Shown: piece after piece, positions 54,878-64,000 of the stretch
Layout: each line of letters starts with the position of its first letter
Position numbering within the stretch: the stretch's first letter is position 1
Source: Phaseolus vulgaris
Lineage: Eukaryota; Streptophyta; Magnoliopsida; Fabales; Fabaceae
Length of the DNA stretch: 64,000 bases
NCBI RefSeq assembly: GCF_000499845.2
Contig: NC_023753.2
Span: 22,289,932 to 22,353,931 of the forward strand
Reading direction: 5' to 3'
The notes under the pieces: generated by a model
Told to the model about the DNA's origin: nothing
The model's input: the letters and a program-made list of their open reading frames with translations, nothing else
The model's database searches: none
Made by a program: the position numbers and the translations under genes

Positions 54878-55321
54878 TGTAAGAAATTATGTAAATTAAT
54901 TTTTATAAAGTGACTCACATGACTTAGAGTTTGGGCTTTGGGCCCAAATATGATTTAATAATAATAATAGAATAAAGGGTCCATTGGTTAACGTGAGAAA
55001 TATATATATGATGATATACCTAATGAAAACTGACATCTGATGGAGATTGGGAACTAAAGGCTATAAGGTTCTGTCTCTGCAAATAATAGTTGTCTCACTA
55101 TTAACCATCACGAAAGTGTGTGACAAGAACGGAATTGCTAAGAGATAGATTGTGACAAAGGAGATAAAGTAATTGCTCAAGTAGGATCACTCATGGATCA
55201 AGGTAAGTGCCTATTCCTTCTTGATTGTATGGATATATGTGAGAATCATGATATGATAAGATTTGTATGAGAATATTATTGTATGCGTTCATAATCATGT
55301 TTAATCATGTTTTAATTTACA
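54878..55321 (+). repeat. 5' LTR of the full-length copia element
   Basis: 444 bp. It lacks the 41-bp duplication present in the 3' LTR. Confidence 0.95.
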
Positions 55322-57071
55322 TGTGGTATCAGAGCCTCGTTGCTCATGTTGTGATTCTCCATTAATGCTTTTCCAAAATCAAAGAACCCTAATTTTAAAA
55401 TATTCCCAATTTAATAACTCTAATTTTAAAATTAGGATTTATAGATTAAGGTTTGCATTCCTCTATAATAGATTTATAATTGTCCTAAACCATCAAAAAT
55501 CAAAGAACCCTAATTTTAAAATTAGGGTTTATGGATTAAGGTTTCCATTAACATAACCCTAATCTTCCTGCACCCAACACCATTAACGGTGTTAAAAACC
55601 CTATGAACCTATTAGTGGGACCGCAAGCCTTCGCCGCTCCCGTGAACCTTGTTTGCACGGTGGCAGTGTTGTGATGGTGGTAGGAACCTTTCGGAAAGAA
55701 AGGCGTAAGGAAGATGATGATGTGGATTCAATTTCTGATTATGGAATTATAATATAATATAAATTAATGAAAAACATGAATTGTTTCTTCCTGCACTTTA
55801 GATTAAATTATAATATAATGTTGAATTCAATTTATGAATAGCAATGAATTCATTCCTGCACCTTATGTCATTCATTCATCTTATGTTATTTTATTTTTAA
55901 TTCAATTACTGAAACTTATGAATTAATTTCCTTACCTCATTTATTTTATTAATGATTTCAATTAAAATTTTAATTAAAGTGAGGAATGGAAAATTATTTT
56001 TTTCCACTTTATGTATTAATTTTTAATGTAATTTAATTTGCATTAAATTAAATTTTAATTAAAGTTTTTAATTCAAATTTTATTATGTTATTATTATAAT
56101 TAATTCAATTCGAATTATATTAAATTTTAATTAATTGATTGAAAGTGAGGAATGGAAAATTAATTTTTCCGCTTTATGTATTAATTTTTAATGATATAAT
56201 TTTTGGAATTACTTGTATGATGAATCTGTAATCACCAAAGTGATCAAATCTTTATGTTTTATTTAATTCCAAATTATGGATGAATTTTATTTCAATTAAT
56301 GATGTAATTTTTTGAATTATTTGTAGATAGATTTTTAATCGCCAAAGTGATCAAATCTTTATGTTTTATTTAATTCTAAATTATGGATGAAATTTTATTT
56401 CAATTAATGATATAAATTTTTGGAATTATTTGTATGATATATTTGTAATCACCAAAGTGATCAAATCTTTATGTTTTATTTAATTCTAAATTATGGATGA
56501 ATTTTATTTCAATTAATGATATAATTTTTGGAATTATTTGTATGATAGATTTGTAATCACCAAAGTGATCAAATCTTTAGGTTTTATTTAATTCTAAATT
56601 ATGGATGAATTTTATTTCAATTAATGATATAATTTATGGAGTTATTTGTATGATAGATTTGTTAATCACTAAAGTGATAAAATCTTTAAGTTTTATTTAA
56701 TTTCAAATTACTGATAAATTTTATTTCAATTACCTATAGAATGGATGCTAAATTATTTAAATATGGGCAAATGAAAATTCATTATTATAAGACATTTTTT
56801 GGATCACCCAAAGGTTGATTAGTTGTCCTTATAATTAATGGATATGATTGTTGGTAGTGAGTATGTGTTATTAGTTTTGCTTGTATATCCAAAGATAACA
56901 AGTGTTTCTAGTTAATGCATATATCTTGCCAAATAAAGTTAATACTATTAGCTACATTATGTTTTCTGTATTAATGAATCTCCCAAAGGAGAACATTAGT
57001 ATACATAGAATGTTTCCTGAATTTGTATTGTATATTTAGTTTATGACTCAAAGTATTAATGTTAAGCATGT
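55322..57071 (+). other. Long untranslated leader of the copia element
   Basis: Primer site at 55324-55336. Two copies of an AATCAAAGAACCCTAATTTT segment (about 55377 and 55499), then AT-rich sequence and the 110-bp repeats at 56180-56760. No credible ORF; Asn/Phe-rich short frames are composition effects. Confidence 0.6.
56180..56760. repeat. Five tandem units of about 110 bp with a hairpin each
   Basis: Each unit has AATCACCAAAGTGATCAAAT (arms ATCAC and GTGAT) and TTATGTTTTATTTAATT followed by ATTATGGATGAATTTTATTT. Units begin at roughly 106-113 bp intervals. Confidence 0.9.
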
Positions 57072-57783
57072 GTGGATAAAGTATATGTTCCTGTAGCCTT
57101 ACATTCGCAAGCTACGTTTGTTCCAGTCTTTAATGGTCTAAATTTTTCTGACTGGAGTGAAAAAGTCCAATTTCACTTAGGTGTATTGGATCTTGATTTG
57201 GCCATTCGAATCGAGAAACATGCTGCTATTACTGATGATAGTAGCAATGAGGATAAAGCTCATTTATAGGGCTTGGGAAAAGTCAAATAGACTTAGCCTG
57301 ATGTTTATGCAAATGAGCATAACAAACAATATTAAGTATGCTCTTTCCAAAACCGAGAATGCAAAAGAATTTATGAAATTTGTGGAAGAGCGCTCCCAAA
57401 AGATGATAAAGTCTCTTGTTGAGACATTAATAAGTACATCAACCACCATGAATACTTATTATGTATGTTTCGAATCAAACTTAACTGAAGTTCCACATAA
57501 TTCTTGGTGGATTGATTCTGGATGCACAACTCATGTTTCTAACATGATGCAAGGATTCATTTCAACCCGAACCATAAAGCCAAATGAAAAGTTTGTCTTC
57601 ATGGGGAATAGAGAGAAGGTTCCAGTGGAAGTAGTCGGGACTTATCGTTTAATCTTCGACGCTGGATTTTATTTAGACTTGATGGATACTTTTTATATAC
57701 CTAGTATATCTAGGAATTTAGTTTCATTGTCTCTTTTAAATTTGGGAATGGATGTTTCAGTGTATATCAGCGTACCTATTTGA
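57072..57783 (+). pseudogene. Copia gag remnant and protease
   Basis: Gag frame at 57072 (FVPVFNGLNFSDWSEKVQF) shifts at about 57265 to the next frame, and a large part of gag is deleted around 57400 (VEERSQKMIKSL). Protease follows: SWWIDSGCTTHVSNMMQGF with the DSGC active site, then VFMGNREKVPVEVVGTY and FYIPSISRNLVSLSLL. It would cut the polyprotein; gag loss makes this copy defective. Confidence 0.85.
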
Positions 57784-58730
57784 TTGGATCTGGTACTCTT
57801 TATGATGGATTATATAGATTGAATCTCGATAATCTATATGTTGAAACTCTTATGACCTCGCATCATAATGTTGACATTAAACATAGTTTAGTGAATGAAT
57901 GTTCTGTTTTCTTGTGGCACAAACGTTTGGGACATATTTCCAAAGAAAGGATGGAAAGATTGGTAAAGAATGAAATACTTCCAAGTTTGGATTTTACTGT
58001 GAGTGTATGTGTGGATTGTATTAAAGGCAAACAAACAAAACACACAAAGAAGGGAGCCACAAGAAGTACTCAGCTTCTTGAAATTATACACACTGATATT
58101 TGTGGACCTTTTTATGTAAATTCTTTCAATAAAGAAAGGTATTTTATCACCTTTATTGATGATTTTTCACGTTATGGTTATGTCTATTTACTGCATGAAA
58201 AATCGCAAGCAGTAAATACCTTGGAAGTTTATATAAATGAAGTGGAAAGGCAATTAGACAGAAAGGTGAAAATTGTCAAGTCATATAGAGGTGGTGAATA
58301 TTATGGAAAGTATGATGAAAGTTGACAACACCCTGGTCTGTTTGCTAAGTTCCTTGAGAGACGTGGTATTTGTGCTCAATACACAATGCCAGGTACACCA
58401 CAATAAAATGGTGTTTCAGAAAGGCGTAATCAAACCTTAATGGATATGGTTAGGAGCATGTTAAGTAAGTCAACTGTACCTGTTTCATTGTGGATGTATG
58501 CTTTAAAAACTGCTATGTATTTGTTGAACAGGGTTCCTAGTAAGGCAGTTCAAAAGACACCTTTTGAATTGTGGACAGGAAGGAAACCCAGTTTGAGACA
58601 CATGCATGTTTGGGGATGTCAGGCAGAAGTTAGAATATACAATCCGCAAGAACAGAAATTGGATGCAAGAACAATCAATGGATATTTCATTGGTTATCCA
58701 GCAAAGTCAAAAGGGTATATGTTTTAGTGT
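57780..58730 (+). pseudogene. Copia integrase
   Basis: Zinc-binding region LWHKRLGHISKERM..C..C (VCVDCIKGKQ), then the catalytic core: HTDICGPF (first Asp), FITFIDDFSRYGYVYLL (second Asp region), KSYRGGEYYGKYDES, stop, then TPQ-stop-NGVSERRNQTLMDMVRSML (third, Glu). Frame changes or stops at about 58321 (Gly to TGA) and 58404 (Gln to TAA). Followed by VWGCQAEVRIYNPQEQKLD and a stop after KSKGYMF at 58726. Confidence 0.9.
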
Positions 58731-59954
58731 CCTACCCATAGCACAAGAATTTTTTAATATGGAAATGCACGGTTCATTGAAAATGGTGAAACCAGTGGGA
58801 GTGATACTTCACAAAATGTAGAGATTAAGGAACTTAGAGTACAAGTTCCTTTAACTAGTACCTCTACTTCAAGTATTGTTGTTCCTAATGTAGTTGAATC
58901 ACTCAACGATGAAGAAGAACAACAAATTAATGATCATGAAGTTAACAATGAACCTGTAGTAGAACAACCACAAGAAATAGTATTAAGAAGATCTCAAAGA
59001 GAAAGAAAGTCTGTTATTTCGAATGATTATGTGGTTTATCTACAAGAGTCAAAAAATGACTTAGGTATTGATAATGATCCAGTTTCATTTTCAGACGCCA
59101 TCAATGTTGATAATTCTGATAAGTGGTTAGATGCCATGAAAGATGAGCTTAAATCAATGGCACAAAATAATGTATGGGACCTTATAGAATTGCCAGAAGG
59201 ATGCAAGAGAGTCGGGTGTAAATGGGTCTTTAAGACTAAACGTGACTCTCATGGCAATATCGAACGTTACAAGGCCTGACTTGTTGCCAAAGGTTTTACT
59301 CAAAAGGATGGCATTGATTATAAGAAAACATTTTCACCTGTTTCTAAGAAAGATTCCTTTAGAATTATCATGCCATTAGTAGCTCATTATGATCTTGAGT
59401 TGCATCAGATGGATGTCAAAACTTCCTTTCTGAATGGGGATTTAGAAGAGGATGTTTATATGGACCAACCAGTGGGGTTCATTGAAGAAGGAAAGGAACA
59501 CATGGTGTGTAAACTTAAGAAATCAATATACAGGCTTAAACAGGCTTCTAGACAATGGTATCTTAAGTTCAATGATACTATTGTGTCCTTTGGATTTAAG
59601 GAAAACATCGTTGATCGGTGTATATATCTGAAGGTCAGTGGGAGCAAGTTTATATTTTTGATTCTGTATGTTGATGATATCTTGCTTGCAACTAATGATC
59701 TTGGTCTATTAAGTGAGACTAAGAAGTTTCTCTCTAATAACTTTGAGATTAAAGATATGGGTGAGGCATACTATGTGATAGGAATAGAAATATTCTGTGA
59801 TAGATCACAAGGAATGTTAGGTTTATCTCAGAAAGCATATATTAATAAAGTTTTAGAGAGATTCAGAATGGATAAATGTTCAACATCTCCTGTTCCAATA
59901 CAGAAAGGAGACAAATTTAGTCTCATGCAATGTCCAAAGAATGATTTGGAATGA
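58731..59954 (+). pseudogene. Copia reverse transcriptase
   Basis: Linker rich in Glu/Gln, then WLDAMKDELKSMAQNNVWDL, GCKRVGCKWVFKTKRD, ERYKA-stop-LVAKGFTQ (Arg to TGA at 59277), DYKKTFSPVS, QMDVKTSFLNGDLEEDVYM (first catalytic Asp), KLKKSIYRLKQASRQWY, ILYVDDILLATND (YVDD) and DMGEAYYVIGIEI. The catalytic residues are kept; stops at 59277 and 59952 inactivate it. Confidence 0.92.
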
Positions 59955-60645
59955 AAACAGATGGAGAATATACCTTATGCATCTATTGTTGGGAGTTTAA
60001 TGTATGCTCAAACTTGTACACGACCAGATATTAGTTTTGCAGTTGGTATGTTTGGTAGATACCAGAGTAATCCAGGATTGGATCATTGGAAAGCAGCAAA
60101 GAAAGTTTTAAGATACTTGCAAGAAACGAAGGATCACATGCTTACTTATAAAAGATCTGATCATCTTGAGGTGATTGGATATACAAATTCAGATTTTGTT
60201 GGCTGTGTGGATACACGAAAATCTACATTTGGTTATGTGTATCTTTTAGCCGGAGGAGCGATTTCATAGAAAAGTGCGAAGCAAACAGTCATTGTTGCAT
60301 CCACCATGGAGGCTGAATTTGTGGCATGCTTTGAGGTCACAGTTCAAGCTAATTGGTTGCGGAATTTTGTTTCAAAACTTGGAATTGTTGATAGTATTGC
60401 CAAGCCGCTGAGAATTTATTGTGATAACTCCGCAGCTGTCTTCTTTTCTAAAAACGACAAGTATTCCAAAGGTGCTAAACATATGGAATTGAAATACTTT
60501 TCCGTTAAAGAAGAAGTTCAGAAACATAGAGTGTCAATAGAACATATTAACACTGATCTTATGATTGTTGAACCTTTAACAAAAAGGGTTACCGCCCAAA
60601 ACCTTTACTGGTCATGTTGTAAATATGGGCATTATGTTTACTAGT
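59955..60645 (+). pseudogene. Copia RNase H and pol C-terminus
   Basis: YASIVGSLMYAQTCTRPDIS, AAKKVLRYLQETKD, TNSDFVGCVDTRKSTFGYV, stop (Trp to TAG at about 60268), ASTMEAEFVACFE, IYCDNSAAV and KHMELKYFSVKEEVQ, ending YGHYVY with a stop at 60643. Same strand and register as RT. Confidence 0.9.
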
Positions 60646-61035
60646 GAATGATGAATGTTGTTATTAATGCTTATTTGACACTCTGATCTCATTGATAAAT
60701 AAAGTTTCTGAAATTTATGTTTTCTACTTTATGTATATGCATGTAAATTATGTTGTGCAAAACAAATTATGTTGTTATTGATGAAAATAACATTATGTTT
60801 GAACCTATTATGGATTTCTCATTATAAAGTCATATAAAGGAGAAATGGTGATATAGTAGTACATGGAAGGAAATGTGTCCATTGAAATGACATGTAACCG
60901 TCATGACTCTTATTATTTCTGTATCCTTGATTTTGATTAATGATAGAACCAATTTATGTAAGGCTTTTTAAATGTGCATTTATGTAATTATTAAATCATG
61001 AAAGTATTATAACTCATATGAGTCAAGTGAGAGAA
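60646..61035 (+). other. Copia 3' untranslated region and polypurine tract
   Basis: No ORF. The purine-rich AAGTGAGAGAA at 61025-61035 abuts the 3' LTR and is the likely polypurine tract. Confidence 0.7.
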
Positions 61036-61520
61036 TGTAAGAAATTAGGTAAATTAATTTCTATAAAGTGATTCACATGACTTAGAGTTTGGACTTTGGG
61101 CCCAAATATGATTTAATAATAATAATAGAATAAATGGCTCATTGGTTAAGGTGAGAAATATATATCTGATGATATACCTAATGAAAACTGACATCTGATG
61201 GAGATTGGGAACTAAAGGCTATAGGGTTCCATCCCTGCAAATAATAGTGGTCTCACGGTTAACCATCACGAAAGTATGTGACAAGAACGGAATTGCTAAG
61301 AGATAGATTGAGACAAAGGAGATAAAGTAATTGCTCAAGTAGGATCACTCATGGATCAAGGAGATAAAGCAATTGCTCAAGTAGGATCACTCATGGATCA
61401 AAGTAAGTGTCTATTCCTTCTTGATTGTATGATATATGTGAGAATCATGATATGATAAGATCTGTATGAGAATATTATTATATGCGTTCATAATCATGTT
61501 TAATCATGTTTTAATTTACA
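61036..61520 (+). repeat. 3' LTR with a 41-bp internal duplication
   Basis: 485 bp; CAATTGCTCAAGTAGGATCA followed by ATGGATCAA occurs twice (about 61330 and 61371), accounting for the 41-bp length difference from the 5' LTR. Confidence 0.95.
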
Positions 61521-61525
61521 CCAAC

Positions 61526-62498
61526 CACGGTCAAAACAAATGGAAAACTACTTCTCACTTCAAAAACCCCGACAAACGAAGAACGAAACTCACATCGCAG
61601 ATAAACCAAATCCACACCAATAGACAACATAGGAGAAAAAACAAACTTACACTACACAAGAAAATATTAACAATTACAAAAAGAAATTGAAAGAGAAAGA
61701 GTCGGAAAGAAAAGCTGGAAGAGAAAAAAAAGTTTGGAAGAGAAAAGTCAGAAGAAGAAAAGACTAGAATAAAAACGTAAACCAAAAAATTTAAAACATT
61801 TTCAAACAATTCCACCAAATTACTTGGATCCACAAACAATTAAAATTTATTGTTTTTTGCCACGTTGGCGCATCTACTTTTCAGTTGTACAAATATCGGG
61901 ACTCACCATTTAAATAAAGATTCTACGAAGAATCAAGTCACTTGCTCCTACTGTTGTATGGTATGTTCAACATAATAATTGTTTTGACTGCCTAAAGTTA
62001 TTTCTTTGGTGATGAGTTTGTTAAAAATTGCATAGTACCCAATAGGGACAGCCTTAGGTGTTCAACTCAAAACATGCATCATTTTCCATCATTCTATACA
62101 TTAAGAAACTTGTCCACCAAAGTGTGGCCAAAAAATGGCACTGCAAATTGTAACCGCTTATATTTAAACTTATAAACAAGAACATGACTATAGTAATAAG
62201 GAACCAATACTGTTTTCTATTCATTTCATTCATGATTGACCAATCTAAAAAGGAAAAAAAGTTACAATAGGAATTGTATCCTTGTGCCGGTGTGCATATC
62301 TCCAATCTCCTTGCTGCACCGTCTTAATTAATGAAGACCAATATGGAAGAAACATACGACAGTGGTGATTATAGCAATCAGATACCTATTATTCCTATTG
62401 CAGAGAAGTTACAGAAAGAACACGCATTAGTTTATAACAAACAGCAACCAAAAAGTTTATTAGCATTTCGAATAAATGGTGTAACAACACAAACTGCG
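61526..62498. other. Downstream flank of the right SKS gene
   Basis: A-rich first 300 bp, then unique-looking sequence. I see no gene; short plus-strand frames here have no family signature. It should hold the 3' UTR of the minus-strand SKS gene ending at 62499. Confidence 0.4.
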
Positions 62499-64000
62499 CT
62501 AATACCTTGTTTTGTGTAGATTACATGCCTTGGATGATGGAGCTTTTGGTGGTGGGGGCACTGAGGGAGAAGGGATTGGAGAAGGGGTTGGAGCAGGGGG
62601 TTGATACTTGCCTGTGAATATTGAAAGGTATCAATGCCATAATAGTCCATCTTTTCAAATCACCATTCAAAAAACAAAGTTGGTAAAGAAGGGTAAAAAA
62701 TAGTAGAAAATAGGTTTGAACATGTACTGACCACATAGAAGGAGATTGGGTGGAGGAGGCTTCTCTTTGGCAGGGTTGGGATCAGGATCATAAACTCTCA
62801 CATAGAGCTCTTCACCCAAATACCAGCTTTGCAAGTTCTGTGATCTCAGATTCCACATTCCTGGGTTGTCAGGGTACACATACACTGCACTCCACCCTCC
62901 AGGGTACACTTGTACGCTCGACCGACCAACAGGATCATACAGATTATAACTTGACCGTGATTCTCGACTCCATTCTCCTTCCCCCATTCTAAAAACAAGT
63001 ATTTCTTATTTATCACATTCAACAAAATAATGCTCATGCTCATCTCACTGTCAAATGTTGCCATGCATACTTTTCTACATGAAACCTCATTTTATACTAA
63101 AACCCTTCAAAATGAAGCAGACACTTACCCGACCACAAAGAAGCTATATCCATCTAAATGCCAAGTATCAATGATGTCTAAATTGTTTTTTAGCACTATC
63201 TCCGTCCACCCTTTGTGCAATGCACTGGCAACGAAAACTCCACGCACGGCCTCAGCATTTGAACTGTTCTTAGAAAAAGCATCGAGTTCATATACTCCAG
63301 TTCCATTGGAAAAGTAATCAGCTAGCTTCAATGGAGTATCTGGGGTCAAGTAAGACACATTGTTGACAGTGTAGTGAGATAACCCATCAATAGTTGCTAT
63401 AGACGCGTTTAGAATGAAAGTCTCTGATATTGTCACATTTGATACATTGAACGTTCCTTGAGGATTAGGCCTTGCAGCTCCAGTGGTCAGGTTCCACCTT
63501 CAATTCAAATAAACCCACAATGTGAATGCTTTAATATGTTCTAAACATTGACTCTAGGATCTTAGTTTTCATAACTGCTCAAAACTGTTCGGGGGCATTA
63601 TTGATATTGCCAACATTCACATTATAGTATGGTGACAATAAGAAAGCAAACAAACAAACACAGGAAGTTTTAGGTACACTATACAGAGCACCATTTATGG
63701 CCTGCAATTACTTGATGGATTTTGCTTGGTTGATGGAGAATTGCACATCAAAGGGATCTGGACCACTTGGGAGAGAGCCCTTAGCTGGTGTGGTAGAGTT
63801 ATTATAATGAAGCACAGCAACGCCAACGAGAGTGTTATTATTTGTGGCATTACTCATTTTAGGAGAGGCCACTACGTAGTAATCAGCAGCATCTTGATTT
63901 GCTGTGACAAGCACTGAATAGGATTGACCTACATGAACATCAAGAGACTCCAACTCTATTTGATTGACATAAGAACCTTCAGTTTCAACCAAAACCATTT
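62499..64000 (-). CDS. SKU5-similar (SKS) multicopper-oxidase-like protein, right tandem copy, 5' end outside window
   Basis: Exons 63712-64000 (partial), 63129-63497, 62732-62988 and 62499-62611 on the minus strand, same sizes and phases as exons 5-7 of the left copy. Protein identity is very high (SLPSGPDPF for YLPSGPDPF, DTWHLDGYSFF for DTWHLDGHSFF, VYPGGWSAVY for VYPGWWSAVY). The last exon codes GKYQPPAPTPSPIPSPSV, then PPPPKAPSSKACNLHKTRY and TAG at 62499-62501. The tail has no hydrophobic GPI-type end, so the product is probably secreted rather than membrane-anchored. The intron before exon 6 has a 22-bp insertion relative to the left copy (about 63665-63686). Expected wall/apoplast protein; copper-ligand loss as in the family. 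Confidence 0.92.

Larger units (their letters stand above)
54878..61520 (+). mobile_element. Full-length Ty1/copia element with intact target duplications
   Basis: LTRs 54878-55321 and 61036-61520, both TGTAAGAAATTA to TTTAATTTACA; perfect 5-bp duplications ccaac at 54873-54877 and 61521-61525. The primer-binding site TGGTATCAGAGCC follows the 5' LTR at 55324. Pol order is protease, integrase, RT, RNase H, all with premature stops. The two LTRs differ at about 20-22 positions by eye over 444 bp, so the insertion is not very recent. Confidence 0.96.

Noticed and set aside
55322..55337. tRNA gene suggested by TGGTATCAGAGCC
   Set aside because: It is the primer-binding site complementary to initiator Met tRNA, adjacent to an LTR; no cloverleaf follows.
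56180..56760. CRISPR-like array of direct repeats
   Set aside because: Units are adjacent tandem copies of about 110 bp in a plant retrotransposon leader, without separate spacers.
62331..62519. Plus-strand ORF of 62 codons
   Set aside because: Overlaps the 3' end of the right SKS gene on the other strand; no domain seen.

Overview
This is plant nuclear DNA: interrupted genes with GT-AG introns, very AT-rich intergenic sequence and dense nested retrotransposons. A legume of the bean/cowpea group is my best guess from the style of the repeats; the sequence alone does not prove it.

The only clear host genes are two tandem, near-identical SKU5-similar (SKS, multicopper-oxidase-like) genes on the minus strand. 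One fills 1-2839 (eight exons; its 3' end runs off the left edge). The other starts beyond the right edge and ends at 62499. Even their introns are nearly identical, so the duplication is recent, but their C-terminal tails differ: a 12-bp minisatellite codes a long Pro/Ala/Thr tail in the left copy, and the right copy has a short Pro-rich tail with a stop.

The roughly 59.6 kb between them is mostly transposons. 2.9-8.1 kb: AT-rich spacer, a decayed hAT-like element, a MITE-like segment and an unidentified gene-like stretch. 8.1-14.3 kb: a minus-strand Sirevirus-like Ty1/copia element without pol, carrying two solo LTRs. 15.4-30.5 kb: a Ty3/gypsy element of Tat type with an antisense extra ORF, split by a 7.6-kb copia element and further LTRs. 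32.9-41.7 kb: a tandem LTR-internal-LTR-internal array of the pol-less copia family, with one solo LTR nested in an LTR. About 41.7-51 kb: a PIF/Harbinger-related region with transposase, Myb-like ORF, a 'putative plant transposon protein' ORF and a small zinc-finger-like gene; the transposase is split by a solo LTR. 51.6-53.5 kb: a truncated copia 5' end. 53.5-54.8 kb: a tandem repeat holding a hAT-like element. 54.9-61.5 kb: a full-length but decayed copia element with intact 5-bp target duplications.

The most interesting signals are: (1) an extra protein family (ORF3, conserved domain plus C-terminal coiled coil) found after pol in copia elements and again beside the PIF transposase genes; (2) about 18 pairs of near-palindromic 14-mers (consensus AACAAYCGRTTGTT) set almost always 21 bp apart in the LTRs, leaders and even gag of one copia family; (3) a pol-less copia lineage keeping gag and ORF3, seen twice, with a possible pol-bearing relative nearby; (4) a series of nested insertions whose order can be read from target-site duplications.
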